Positions 7,919 through 18,603 of a stretch of DNA of 64,000 bases are shown piece after piece. Every line of letters starts with the position of its first letter. Within the stretch, counting starts at the first letter, position 1. The notes under the pieces are model-generated. The model was not told where the DNA came from. It did no database searches and worked only from the letters and a program-made list of their open reading frames with translations. The translations under genes were made by a program, and so were the position numbers. Source of the DNA: Marinobacterium alkalitolerans (GTDB lineage Bacteria > Pseudomonadota > Gammaproteobacteria > Pseudomonadales > Balneatricaceae); contig NZ_JACVEW010000017.1 in the NCBI RefSeq assembly GCF_017776525.1, forward strand, positions 1 to 64,000. The letters run 5' to 3'.

Positions 7919-10648
7919 TCAGTGTTGCAGGCGGTAGATCTGCCAGTCTTCCCTAGGCTCATTCAGCATCATTTTCATATCCACCACATCTTCTTCCATG
8001 TTGTAGCTGATCTTGAATCCCAGCTTGCGTGCCAACCCCTGCATCCCCTTGTTGCTGGGCATGGTTGACCCTACAAGCTGCAGTGTGCCGCGTGCACGGC
8101 AGTAATCGATGGTCTTCTGCATCAGCATGACACCGAGCCCTTCGCCCTGCATGTCATCGCGCACCACGATTGAAAACTCGCTGCGTACATTATCAGCATC
8201 CGTCACCGCACGCACTACCCCGAGGGTTTCAAAGCCTGCACCACTGAGTTTCGGCGCTGAAACAATAAAGGCCATCTCACGGTCGTAATCGATCTGCGTC
8301 CAGTTGGCCAGTTCAGCATGGGTGGGCACGCCACGGCTGTAGAAATACCTCAACCGGATCGATTCTGGGCTCAGTGAGTTGAAAAACTCCAGGTGCGCCG
8401 GCTCATCTTCACCACGAATCGCTCTCAAGGTGGCATGCCGACCGGAGCGTTTCAGGACAACCTGTTCGGTCAGGTGCTCCGGGTAGGGCGAGATGGACAG
8501 CCGCGCATCTTCACCCAAAGAGACGGCACAATCCACGGCCAGCAGCCCGCGCTTGTTCAGCAGCAGCGGGTTGATTTCAAGGCACTTCAACTCGGGCAGA
8601 TCAATCACCATCTCTGACAAGCGGATCAGCAGCTCACAGATATGGTCGATGTCACGCTCGGTCTGATAGCTGTTTTCCGCAATGATATTGTAGATACGGG
8701 ACCGTTTGACCAGCTGCCGGGCCAGCGCAAAGTTGAGGGGCGGCAGCATCATGTTGCGATCGGCCAGCACGTCGATGGTGTAGCCTCCGACACCAAAGAG
8801 GATCAGCGGACCAAATACCGGATCGCGGGTAATCCCCACGTTCATTTGCATGGACTGAAAACCGCGTTTCATCTGCTGAACGACAAAACCGTAGCTTTCC
8901 TCCGGTGTATAGCGTTCGCCGACACGGTACCCCAGCTTGGTGGTCGCATGACGGACTTCACTGATGGAGAACAGATCCAGCGCCAAATCGCGCCAGCGCT
9001 GATGCGAGGTGCTGTCGTAACAGAAGGGGTAGACGTTATCCTTGTGCAGCGCCTTCACTGCAACGGAGCCTCCCATCCGGCGCGCGATATCCACTACGCC
9101 GTTGATATCATCGGCGTAACCGGTATTGGGTGTCGGGATTTCGTACAGATCAAGCAGGTCACAGGCTTCAGAGTGCAACAGGTAATCCCGGCCAGACGCT
9201 CGCGCTGACTGCAGCATGTTCCGCGCACGTTTGCGGTTCGGCAGGTTATGCAGATGGAACGGCGCCGGCGTCTGTCGCATGGCTGCCTGGTTCCGGTGGT
9301 ATTCCACCATCTGCATGAAGGCATCGACGGACTCTTCCGGTGTCATGAACGTCGGAATGCCTGCCGCATTGCAGTGGTTGCGCGCTTCAATCGCCGAGTA
9401 CCGCCCCATCCAGCAGGTCAGCACATTACGGGGGGTCTTGCGGGCGATCTTGATCACCTCATCAGCCGTCTCCACACTGCCCGCCATACGGGTAGGAGCA
9501 TGTATGGTCAGCACCGCATCCACATTCGGGTCCTTGGTCAGCAGGCGGACAGCCTCGGCAAAGCGCTCGGGGGTTGCATCTGCGTTAAGGTCCACCGGGT
9601 TGCGCCCGTTCCAGCCCTTGGGCAGCAACCCCAGGAGAGCCTCTTGTGTGGCCTCCGTGATTTCAGTCAGCTTGCCCTGCTTGCGCAGCAGCCGGTCATA
9701 GGCCAGCGCATTAGGTCCCATGCCGTTGCAGACAATGGCCAGGCGCTCGCCCCGCATCGGTTTCATGCGCGACAGGGTTTCCAGTGCATTGAACAGCTGA
9801 TCCGACGTCTCCACACGCACGGCACCGGCCCGTCGCAGCGCCGCATCGTACACCCGGTCTTCATCATCCACGCCCGGCGCCAGCTCAACCGAGAGCCGAC
9901 CATCCTCGATGATGTTGGATTTCAGTACCAGCACCAGCTTGTTACGAGACGCGGCCCGGACAGCCGAGACAAAATCCCGTGCCGAGCCGATGATGCGATC
10001 CATCTGCAGCAGGATCGCGTGTGTGCCGGGGTCGGTGGCCAGGTAGTCAATCAAGGCAGGCAGATCGACATCAGCCCCCTGTCCCAACGTCATAAAATGA
10101 GAAAAACCGATCTCCTGACCGCTGGCCCAGTCGATCATGGCCGTGCCCAGCAGACCGGACTGGCCTACATAGGCCACTTTGCCCTTGCGAATATTCACAT
10201 GGGAAAAGCTGGCGTTCATGTTGGAACCGGGCACCAGCAGCCCCATACAGTCAGGGCCGAGAATACGAATGCCATAGGGCCGCGCCGCTTCCTTGACGGC
10301 CTCCCGAAGCGAGCCATTACTGGTGTCCGGGTTCAGTCCCCCCGTCAGAATCATGGCCGCCTTGACCATGTTGGCTCCCAGCTTGCGGATAATGCCGGGC
10401 ACACTCTCGGGCGGCGAGCAGATGATGGCCAGGTCCGGCATTTCAGGCAGTTCACCCACCGCGCTGAAACAGGGCACCCCATTGACCTCTGCATAGCCCT
10501 GAGAATTGATGGCCATCAGCTCGCCGGCATATCCACTCTCCAGCAGATTGCGCAGGACAATGCCGCCCATGCTATCCTGACGCTCTGAAGCGCCAAACAC
10601 TGCGATCGATTTGGGTTTGAAGAAGCGTTTAAGGTATTTCGTTGACAC
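7919..10648 (-). CDS. Pat/YfiQ-type protein lysine acetyltransferase
   Basis: Cytosolic protein of 909 residues: an N-terminal CoA-binding domain (SIAVFGASERQDSMGG), a succinyl-CoA-ligase-like domain, an ATP-grasp domain (about 490-710), and a C-terminal GNAT domain (about 740-895) with the acetyl-CoA loop RDDMQGEGLG. This is the architecture of Salmonella Pat and E. coli PatZ/YfiQ, which acetylate a lysine of acetyl-CoA synthetase and other enzymes. The region that in ADP-forming acetyl-CoA synthetases carries the phosphohistidine motif SHTG reads ELAP here, so the ligase half is probably non-catalytic. Start is GTG with AAGGGG eight bases upstream. Divergent from phaC, fitting acetyl-CoA control. 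Confidence 0.88.
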   Translation of the reverse strand: MSTKYLKRFFKPKSIAVFGASERQDSMGGIVLRNLLESGYAGELMAINSQGYAEVNGVPCFSAVGELPEMPDLAIICSPPESVPGIIRKLGANMVKAAMILTGGLNPDTSNGSLREAVKEAARPYGIRILGPDCMGLLVPGSNMNASFSHVNIRKGKVAYVGQSGLLGTAMIDWASGQEIGFSHFMTLGQGADVDLPALIDYLATDPGTHAILLQMDRIIGSARDFVSAVRAASRNKLVLVLKSNIIEDGRLSVELAPGVDDEDRVYDAALRRAGAVRVETSDQLFNALETLSRMKPMRGERLAIVCNGMGPNALAYDRLLRKQGKLTEITEATQEALLGLLPKGWNGRNPVDLNADATPERFAEAVRLLTKDPNVDAVLTIHAPTRMAGSVETADEVIKIARKTPRNVLTCWMGRYSAIEARNHCNAAGIPTFMTPEESVDAFMQMVEYHRNQAAMRQTPAPFHLHNLPNRKRARNMLQSARASGRDYLLHSEACDLLDLYEIPTPNTGYADDINGVVDIARRMGGSVAVKALHKDNVYPFCYDSTSHQRWRDLALDLFSISEVRHATTKLGYRVGERYTPEESYGFVVQQMKRGFQSMQMNVGITRDPVFGPLILFGVGGYTIDVLADRNMMLPPLNFALARQLVKRSRIYNIIAENSYQTERDIDHICELLIRLSEMVIDLPELKCLEINPLLLNKRGLLAVDCAVSLGEDARLSISPYPEHLTEQVVLKRSGRHATLRAIRGEDEPAHLEFFNSLSPESIRLRYFYSRGVPTHAELANWTQIDYDREMAFIVSAPKLSGAGFETLGVVRAVTDADNVRSEFSIVVRDDMQGEGLGVMLMQKTIDYCRARGTLQLVGSTMPSNKGMQGLARKLGFKISYNMEEDVVDMKMMLNEPREDWQIYRLQH

Positions 10649-10831
10649 TCAATGAGCCCCTTGCCAGTCCGGCCATATTTCATCAGGGTGTAATCGTATA
10701 ACGTCTATTCTATATTTTTCGCACCTGCAGCAAAAGCGCAAAAACCTGCCCTTTGACAATTGGACTTTCGCCGTAGCGCTGCCCTGTCAGCGATCGCGAT
10801 TACAGGTCCGCACCAGCGAAAGGAGTGACTG

Positions 10832-12568
10832 ATGACCCGCATGCCCCTGCCCGATATCAAGAACAGTATCGACCGTGTCATCCATGCCGTTGAGGGACGC
10901 TACACCCAGGGACTTTCCCCTGCCTCCCTGACACTGGCCTTCATGGACTGGCTGATCCACACCGCGCACTCCCCCGGCAAGCTGAGTGAAATGCGGGAGA
11001 ACTTTCTGCGCAAGTATAGCGCGTTCGGCCTCTGGTCAATGCGAGCCGCCTTTGATCCCGAACTCAAGCCTTTCATTACCCCCCTGCCCGGTGACCGCCG
11101 CTTTTCAGATGCCGCCTGGCAGCGCTTTCCCTACAACGTGATGGCACAGGGCTTCCTGCTGCAGGAGCAGTGGTGGCACTACGCCACCACCGGTATTCCC
11201 GGGGTCGCCGACCATCACGAGAACGTGGTGTCATTTGCAGCCCGCCAGTGGCTGGACGTTTTATCACCGACCAATTATCCGGCAACCAATCCGCTGGTCA
11301 TTGAAAAGGCCATGAACACTGGTGGCCAAAGCCTGTTTCAGGGCATGCAGAACCTGCTGGAAGATATACAGCACAACCTGCTTGGGGATGCGGACACTCA
11401 GACCAGTGAATTTCGCGTCGGTGAGAACCTAGCCTGCACACCCGGCAAGGTCGTGTTCCGCAACCGGCTGATTGAGCTGATTCAATACAGCCCGACCACT
11501 GACAAGGTTTCGGCCGAGCCCATTCTGATTACGCCGGCATGGATCATGAAGTACTACATTCTGGATCTGTCTGAGCATAATTCGATGGTGAAGTATCTGG
11601 TCGACAAGGGCCACACCGTGTTCATGATCTCCTGGCACAATCCGACGGCACGTGACCGGGACATGGGCATGAGCGACTATCTGCGCCGCGGCGTAATGGA
11701 CGCCCTGCAAGCGATCAACCACATCGTTCCCGAACAGAAGGTACACCTGGTTGGTTACTGTCTGGGCGGCACCCTGGCCAGTATTGCGGCGTCTGCCATG
11801 GCACGGGATAACGACGACCGCCTGAAATCCCTCACGCTGTTCACGGCACAGACCGACTTCACCGAGGCCGGCGAGCTGATGCTGTTTATCGATGAAAGCC
11901 AGCTGAGTTACATGGAAGATATCATGTGGGACAAGGGCTATCTGGATACACAGCAGATGGCAGGCGCCTTTACCCTGCTGCGCTCCTACGACCTGATCTG
12001 GTCCCGTATTATCAGTGAGTACCTGCTGGGCGAAACGCCGCGCATGAATGACCTTATGGCATGGAACGCTGACTCGACCCGGATGCCCTACAAAATGCAC
12101 TCCGAATACCTGCGCAAGCTGTTCCTGCACAATGATCTGGCCAGCGGGCGCTTTCGCGTGGGAGACCGTCCCGTATCCCTGCGCGACATACGTGTACCCG
12201 TCTTCTGTGTTGCAACCCAGAAAGACCACGTCGCGCCCTGGCGCTCCGTGTACAAGATCAATGACCTGATGAACACGGAAGTGACCTTTGTACTGACCAG
12301 TGGCGGCCATAACGCCGGCATTGTGAGCGAACCCGGCCATCCACGCCGGTCTTACCAGATGGGCGTACAAACCGCCGAGGACAAGCACATCCCTGCCGAT
12401 GACTGGCCGCTGCGCCATGAGAGCAAAGACGGCTCCTGGTGGGAGCCCTGGTCCGACTGGCTGAAATCCCACTCTTCCGGCTCAACCACCCCGCCATCCC
12501 TTGGCAATGCCGATGCCGGCTATCCAGTGATGGGCCCGGCTCCCGGCACTTTCGTCTTCGAGAATTGA
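10832..12568 (+). CDS. phaC: Poly(3-hydroxyalkanoate) synthase
   Basis: Polymerises 3-hydroxyacyl-CoA into storage polyester on granule surfaces. The 578-residue protein has the PhaC N-terminal domain and an alpha/beta-hydrolase core. The lipase-like box GYCLGG contains catalytic Cys310; the catalytic aspartate lies in KDHVAPW and the histidine in SGGHNAGIV, with the conserved WWEPW near the end. Length and single gene suggest a class I-like enzyme, but the side-chain preference cannot be told by eye. The ATG has AAAGGAG eight bases upstream. No phaA, phaB or phasin gene is adjacent. A hairpin follows the stop. Confidence 0.93.
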   Translation: MTRMPLPDIKNSIDRVIHAVEGRYTQGLSPASLTLAFMDWLIHTAHSPGKLSEMRENFLRKYSAFGLWSMRAAFDPELKPFITPLPGDRRFSDAAWQRFPYNVMAQGFLLQEQWWHYATTGIPGVADHHENVVSFAARQWLDVLSPTNYPATNPLVIEKAMNTGGQSLFQGMQNLLEDIQHNLLGDADTQTSEFRVGENLACTPGKVVFRNRLIELIQYSPTTDKVSAEPILITPAWIMKYYILDLSEHNSMVKYLVDKGHTVFMISWHNPTARDRDMGMSDYLRRGVMDALQAINHIVPEQKVHLVGYCLGGTLASIAASAMARDNDDRLKSLTLFTAQTDFTEAGELMLFIDESQLSYMEDIMWDKGYLDTQQMAGAFTLLRSYDLIWSRIISEYLLGETPRMNDLMAWNADSTRMPYKMHSEYLRKLFLHNDLASGRFRVGDRPVSLRDIRVPVFCVATQKDHVAPWRSVYKINDLMNTEVTFVLTSGGHNAGIVSEPGHPRRSYQMGVQTAEDKHIPADDWPLRHESKDGSWWEPWSDWLKSHSSGSTTPPSLGNADAGYPVMGPAPGTFVFEN

Positions 12569-12577
12569 TCCAATCCC

Positions 12578-12598
12578 CCCCGCGCCTCTGGTGCGGGG
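12578..12598 (+). terminator. Hairpin after phaC
   Basis: CCCCGCGCC / GGTGCGGGG pair over nine positions (one G-T) around a TCT loop, ten bases after the phaC stop. Only a weak T-rich tract follows (GCTCTT), so it is a possible terminator or 3'-end stabiliser. Confidence 0.5.
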
Positions 12599-12650
12599 AT
12601 CCATTGCTCTTACCCTCGAAAAACTATTTCCATAATAGCAATTTTCAATT

Positions 12651-12679
12651 TTGTGACTGGGCAGCGGCTCAACTATATT
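12651..12679 (+). promoter_or_regulatory. Putative sigma-70 promoter
   Basis: TTGTGA (12651-12656) and TATATT (12674-12679) are spaced 17 bp, matching consensus at 4/6 and 5/6. It lies about 80 bp upstream of the small protein gene at 12762. Confidence 0.5.
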
Positions 12680-12761
12680 CCGCCTGAAAGCGGCTGTGTT
12701 AGCCGACCGCCGGAACAGCGCACCTGTTGCCGTTTATATCAACCTGTGTGAGAGCAATACG

Positions 12762-12971
12762 ATGGGCACTAAAATCCGTGTCGATCACGTCAACGATGAC
12801 GAACTGGATGATTGGACTGATCAGCTGACAGACGAAGAGGAAGTGAGCCGCAGTCGAGTCAAATACAACAGCAAGCGACGCCGTCAGATTGAAGATTTGA
12901 TGGAAGACCGCCGCTTGATGCGCCAGATCGGCAATGTCTACGACGATCTGGATCACCTGCGCGACTACTGA
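12762..12971 (+). CDS. Small charged protein, PA3496-like
   Basis: A 69-residue soluble protein with an acidic N-terminal half (DELDDWTDQLTDEEE) and a basic middle (RVKYNSKRRRQIEDLMEDRRL) ending YDDLDHLRDY. The arrangement of RRxIEDxxExRRL followed by an acidic tail resembles the short PA3496-type proteins of Pseudomonas, whose role is not established to my knowledge; this link is tentative. I used the internal ATG because residues encoded upstream show no sense. The gene is monocistronic, with its own likely promoter, and convergent with the TPR gene. Confidence 0.6.
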   Translation: MGTKIRVDHVNDDELDDWTDQLTDEEEVSRSRVKYNSKRRRQIEDLMEDRRLMRQIGNVYDDLDHLRDY

Positions 12972-12991
12972 AGCCGCGCAGGTTCAGGCTT

Positions 12992-13021
12992 GCCGGTAAG
13001 GGTTCAAGACTCTTTACCGGC
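12992..13021. terminator. Hairpin between convergent genes
   Basis: GCCGGTAA and TTACCGGC form an 8 bp perfect stem between the small protein gene and the TPR gene; the right arm lies inside the last codons of the TPR gene. It could end transcription from both sides, although neither side has a strong T-run. Confidence 0.5.
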
Positions 13022-13954
13022 TTCATCCCCTTCCTGCTGTGTCAGAACAGACATGAAGTCCGGTTCCTGAGACAGCGACAGCAAGCGCTGCTCCTGACGC
13101 GCCTGCTCACGGTATTCATCCGAAATTGTGACCGCCTTCTTCAGGTAATCCAGCGCAATGCGGCTGGCCCCCAGATCCGCATAGGCGCAAGCCAGCTGAA
13201 AGTAGGCATGACCACTGTCCGGATCCAGCGTCAGGGCACGGTTACACAGCGAGATGGCCCACTGGTGCTGATTCAGCTCCAGTGCCGCATCGGCCTTGTA
13301 GGTCAAGGCTTCCGCATTGTCGGGGCGCAGCTCCAGAATACGGTCATACAGGCGGATTTTCTGCTCCCAGGAGGTTTCCTGAGTGGCCTTGACCCAGAGT
13401 GACTGCACGGCATTGGTCACTTCCAGCTCATGCTGGTTTTCCTGAATGATGCGGGACTTGCGCAGCAGCTCCTTCTCTACGCGCTCCAGACGTTCTTCAT
13501 ATTCCTCGACCAGTCGGCCCACCTTCTCATCGGCAATGGTTTGCACACGGTCGCGGATTTCGCGGATGGAGCTCCAGCCTACGATCAAGAGGATTGAGGA
13601 AGCGGCCGCGATCAGATAAAAGAAATAGGTCACCGTATCGGTGGCGTAGGAAATGGAGCTGTTGGCAACTTTCAGCTCCCGGTCCGTAATCTCGCGGATC
13701 ATTTCCACCCGTTGACGCTCGATTTCAGACCGCAAGGCCTTCACTTCGTCAACGAGGTAACGCTCAATAAAGGGGTTATAGAGCGGCTCATCCAATGTTT
13801 CGATACGTTCACGTACATCCTGTTCCGTTATTTCCACCGGCACTTTTTGTGCCTCCATAACGGACTCGGCCCCCGAGTCGGGGGCCTCCTGTGCATACAG
13901 GGCTGCTGGCAGGGCCAACAGCGTCAGCATCACCACCTTCGCTAGGCAGCGCAT
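13004..13954 (-). CDS. Membrane-anchored coiled-coil/TPR protein
   Basis: A 316-residue protein with a signal peptide (about 1-22, ending AALYA), a charged periplasmic segment, one transmembrane helix around 115-140 (TYFFYLIAAASSILLIVGW), a coiled coil (about 145-195) and C-terminal TPR repeats (about 205-290: YDRILELRPDNAEALTYKA, CNRALTLDPDSGHAYFQLA). The TPR part should face the cytosol. No enzyme motif; a scaffold or adaptor role is likely but unproven. The start has GGAGATGTAAT before ATG and lies 13 bp inside the end of the aspartokinase gene, so it is translationally coupled to the ectoine operon. I do not know of it as a normal ect gene. Confidence 0.75.
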   Translation of the reverse strand: MRCLAKVVMLTLLALPAALYAQEAPDSGAESVMEAQKVPVEITEQDVRERIETLDEPLYNPFIERYLVDEVKALRSEIERQRVEMIREITDRELKVANSSISYATDTVTYFFYLIAAASSILLIVGWSSIREIRDRVQTIADEKVGRLVEEYEERLERVEKELLRKSRIIQENQHELEVTNAVQSLWVKATQETSWEQKIRLYDRILELRPDNAEALTYKADAALELNQHQWAISLCNRALTLDPDSGHAYFQLACAYADLGASRIALDYLKKAVTISDEYREQARQEQRLLSLSQEPDFMSVLTQQEGDEAGKES

Positions 13955-15372
13955 ATTACATCTCCATGATCTTCCTGCTCGATCAGGGCATGGTGCAACG
14001 CCCGGACAGCAGACTCGTAGTCGTCCTGATTGACTATACACTGCATTTCAACCTGACGCATGGATTGATGCAGCGCCTGAACACTGATGCCGGAATCGGC
14101 CAGTGCCGACACCGTACGGGCCAGAATACCCGGCACCTTCAGATTGGAGCCGATGGCCGACACGATGGCCACTTTGTGCAGTTCGACTTCGGCACTGGCA
14201 AACTTTTCACCAATCAGACGCACGGCACGGGTCACCATCTTGCGCGTTCCCGCCACAAAGTAAGTGATGCTGTTGGCGTCGGAGTCGCGGTTCACCACAT
14301 ACAGGCGCAGCTCATTCAGCAGACGCGGCAACTCGATATCGTAACGCGCCTCACCCAGCATCTCCTGGTCAAAGATTTCCAGTGCGAACAGGTTCGGGCG
14401 ACCGGCGATGATTTCAACGCAAGGTGTCTCGCTGCAGTAATCGGTGCTGATAACAGTACCCGCATGGTCCGGCTCAAACGCGTTCTTGATACGCAGCTCA
14501 ATCTGCTGCTGACGCAGGCCCTTCGCCGCTTTCGGGTGGATGGCCTCCATCCCCAGGTTGGACAGCTGGTCCGCCACGTCATAGTTGGTACGACCGATGG
14601 TGACAACCTTTTCCAGACCGACGATACCCGGATCTGCCGTGCTCAGGTGGAACTCCTTATGGATGATCGCCTCAGCAGCACCGGTCTTGGTGGCAATTTT
14701 ACTGAAAGTCATTTCACTGTACCCACGGTCAAAGGTCTTCATCAGGCCTTCTTTACAGTGGGTATAGCCAGTGACAATCGGCATTTCCTTGCTGACATCC
14801 ACATCAGCAAAGCTCTGCTCGATCATCTCTTCAAACGGCAGCGGCTCTTCCTGGTCCCAACCGGACAGGTCCAGCAGACGAGCATTCACACCCGCCTTGC
14901 GGAGCGCGATCACGCTGTTGTTGGCACTGTGGGCTTCACCGATGGCCGCCAGCATTTCACGCACCTTCATCAGGTGGTCGTCCAGCTGGAAGTGACCATA
15001 GGAGCACAACTCCTGGAGGTTGGACATGATCGCTTCCACATCAGCAATGCGCTGAGTAATAAAAGCGTCAGCCGACTCCCGCTCTGCAGTATCACCAAAC
15101 AGCTCATGGTTGATTTCAAGCATCCGGGTGCGCACATCGTCCAGCGCTTCACCCCAGGCGCTTTCGTTTTCCGCATTGGCAAAACGCGCGTACACACCGG
15201 GTTCACCGGTTTTCTTGTGTTCCAGAAGCAGATTGGTGATACCGCCGTAAGCGGAAACTACGAAGATGCGGTTGTACAGGTCTTCTTCTGTGCGATCACC
15301 AATGAGAATCGTATCCATCAGTTCGCTGAAGCGACTCATCGAAGTGCCGCCAATCTTCTCTACAGTATGCAT
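13942..15372 (-). CDS. ask_ect: Ectoine-specific aspartate kinase
   Basis: Phosphorylates L-aspartate, the first step toward aspartate semialdehyde and thus ectoine. The 476-residue protein starts with the kinase signature VEKIGGTSMSRF and ends with two ACT domains (about 330-470; KVAIVSAIGSNL and ISVQALHQSMRQVEMQ). This form of aspartokinase accompanies ectABC in many halophiles and is held to escape ordinary feedback control by lysine and threonine. It lies 108 bp after ectC, with a terminator-like hairpin in between that probably lowers its expression relative to ectABC. The TPR gene overlaps its 3' end. Confidence 0.93.
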   Translation of the reverse strand: MHTVEKIGGTSMSRFSELMDTILIGDRTEEDLYNRIFVVSAYGGITNLLLEHKKTGEPGVYARFANAENESAWGEALDDVRTRMLEINHELFGDTAERESADAFITQRIADVEAIMSNLQELCSYGHFQLDDHLMKVREMLAAIGEAHSANNSVIALRKAGVNARLLDLSGWDQEEPLPFEEMIEQSFADVDVSKEMPIVTGYTHCKEGLMKTFDRGYSEMTFSKIATKTGAAEAIIHKEFHLSTADPGIVGLEKVVTIGRTNYDVADQLSNLGMEAIHPKAAKGLRQQQIELRIKNAFEPDHAGTVISTDYCSETPCVEIIAGRPNLFALEIFDQEMLGEARYDIELPRLLNELRLYVVNRDSDANSITYFVAGTRKMVTRAVRLIGEKFASAEVELHKVAIVSAIGSNLKVPGILARTVSALADSGISVQALHQSMRQVEMQCIVNQDDYESAVRALHHALIEQEDHGDVICAA

Positions 15373-15430
15373 GTTTAGTCCTGTTGGCTTCTCTCTTTTG
15401 TGGTGCCAGATCGGGGTTTGCCCCTTGTTT

Positions 15431-15461
15431 TAAAAACATGCCGGCATATAGCCGGCATGTT
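15431..15461 (-). terminator. Terminator-like hairpin between ectC and ask_ect
   Basis: On the minus strand ACATGCCGGC and GCCGGCATGT form a 10 bp perfect stem with a 5-base loop, followed by TTTTA. This looks like an intrinsic terminator inside the operon; partial read-through would reduce aspartokinase output relative to ectABC. Confidence 0.75.
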
Positions 15462-15480
15462 GGAGAGCGACTGGCTGGTA

Positions 15481-15879
15481 TCAGGCTTCAACCGTATCGG
15501 CTTCCAGCGGGTAGACACCATTTTCGTCGTGTACTTCCTTGCCGTTCAGCGGCGGGTTGAACACACACGCCAGTTTCAGCTCTTTGCTGGCACGCAGCAG
15601 ATGCTCATCATGTTCGTTCAGATTATACAGCGTGCCTGGCTTGATCGGGTAGATCTTGCCGTCAGCAAGCGTCTCAATCTCACCTTCGCCGCTGATGCAG
15701 TAAACGGACTCAAGGTGGTTCTGGTACCAGATATGGGTTTCGGTTCCTTCGTAAATCGTCGTGATATGGAAGGAATATCCCATGTTGTCGTCTTTCAGCA
15801 GCATCCGAGTGCTTTCCCAGTTCTCGGACACAATACGACGTTCTGACTTTTCACACTCTTCCAGAGTTCTAACGATCAT
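15481..15879 (-). CDS. ectC: L-ectoine synthase
   Basis: Cytosolic cupin enzyme of 132 residues that cyclises N-gamma-acetyl-L-2,4-diaminobutyrate to ectoine, the last step of the pathway. The N-terminal [16 protein letters not shown] and the cupin segments [15 protein letters not shown] and [16 protein letters not shown] are diagnostic, with the metal-coordinating Glu, Tyr and His in these segments. Length equals the family norm (about 128-137). Third gene of ectABC; no ectD hydroxylase follows, so this locus makes ectoine, not hydroxyectoine. Confidence 0.97.
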   Translation of the reverse strand: MIVRTLEECEKSERRIVSENWESTRMLLKDDNMGYSFHITTIYEGTETHIWYQNHLESVYCISGEGEIETLADGKIYPIKPGTLYNLNEHDEHLLRASKELKLACVFNPPLNGKEVHDENGVYPLEADTVEA

Positions 15880-15933
15880 GACTACTTCTCTTGTTGATTC
15901 TGTTCAGGTTAAAGGTCCGGCTCAAGGCACCCC

Positions 15934-17734
<1,801 letters not shown>

Positions 17735-17764
17735 AGTGTTTGATATATTTAGCCTTGCTATGGT

Positions 17765-17799
17765 TTTTAGTATAAAACATATCCATAATAACTTTTCAA
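17765..17799 (-). promoter_or_regulatory. ect promoter with candidate EctR operator
   Basis: On the minus strand TTGAAA (17794-17799) and TTATAC/TATACT (17769-17775) lie 18-19 bp apart, a plausible long-spacer promoter for ectA. The -10 sits inside TTTTAGTATAAAA (17765-17777), a near-palindrome, which is itself bracketed by TATGG (17759) and CCATA (ending 17787). In methylotrophs the EctR repressor binds a TTAGT/ACTA-type palindrome over the ect -10, so this is the natural operator candidate. Not tested. Confidence 0.55.
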
Positions 17800-18003
17800 G
17801 CACGGAAGCAATCGCAACACGTAAGACTCTAGCGCCCAATTTAGCGCTACAGCAGCCAGACAGGGCCGTCTCAAGGGCTAGAATCATTGTTTAGCGTTAC
17901 AAATCTTTTAAGCAGAGGTGACAATCAAGTTTTGCAATACATAGGAAATCAGGCTAAAAAGCGCGCTGACATCCAACCTGCTTCGGGAAACACATACAGC
18001 GCT

Positions 18004-18525
18004 ATGGAAAAAAGTCAGGACGCCCTGGTGCTGCTGCGCCAGATCATTCGTGCCACCGACCTGCACGACAAACACCTGAGCCGCATGACGGGCCTCACCA
18101 TGCCCCAGTTGATGACCATGCAAACACTCAGGGTCAACGGCCCCCTGACCATCGGTATGCTGGCGAAGGAGATGAACCTTGCGCAGGCCACCGTCACCAG
18201 TATTCTTGACCGCCTTGAGCGCAAGGCTCTGGTGCGACGTGAGCGCAGCAGTACCGACAAGCGTAAAGTTCTGGCATGCCCGACCGAGAAAGGACTGGAG
18301 CTGCTGAAATCAGCACCGGCCACCTTGCAGGACACATTCATTCGTCAGTTTGAAGATATGCCGGACTGGGAACAGTCCATGATTGTGGCGGCACTGGAGC
18401 ATGTATCCCACATTCTGGGTGCGCACCACCTGGACGCCGCGCCCATGCTGGACATTGGCGCTCTGGATCGGACCTCCGAAATCCGCCCTCCGGAATATCT
18501 GCGCGCAGGCAACCACAAAAACTAG
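18004..18525 (+). CDS. ectR: MarR-family regulator of ectoine genes (EctR-like)
   Basis: A 173-residue winged-helix MarR protein: LTMPQLMTMQTLRVNGPL leads into the HTH segment MLAKEMNLAQATVTSILDRLERKALVRRERSSTDKRK, with the wing RERSSTDKRK. Divergent from ectABC and next to its promoter, as EctR is in halophilic methylotrophs, where it represses ectoine synthesis at low salt; the function here is inferred from position and family. The start is uncertain: I used ATG at 18004, which lacks a good ribosome site; the frame is open to a TTG at 17887. Followed by hisC after 78 bp. Confidence 0.85.
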   Translation: MEKSQDALVLLRQIIRATDLHDKHLSRMTGLTMPQLMTMQTLRVNGPLTIGMLAKEMNLAQATVTSILDRLERKALVRRERSSTDKRKVLACPTEKGLELLKSAPATLQDTFIRQFEDMPDWEQSMIVAALEHVSHILGAHHLDAAPMLDIGALDRTSEIRPPEYLRAGNHKN

Positions 18526-18603
18526 TCCGAGAGGCTGGCTTCAGCGCACAGGACGGCTCTGTTAGAATATGCTTTTTGAGTTGATCAAAAGGCAGCGTAG
18601 TAC

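Noticed and set aside
9248..10588. 446-codon open frame on the plus strand inside the acetyltransferase gene
   Set aside because: Antisense shadow of a well-supported gene; rich in His/Gln/Arg, with no domain sense.
10649..10831. TTGACA at 10753 as phaC promoter
   Set aside because: A perfect -35 hexamer but no acceptable -10 at 16-18 bp (GCGCTG follows); not strong enough to list.
13891..15378. 495-codon plus-strand open frame opposite ask_ect
   Set aside because: Antisense to an unmistakable aspartokinase; composition is that of a shadow frame.
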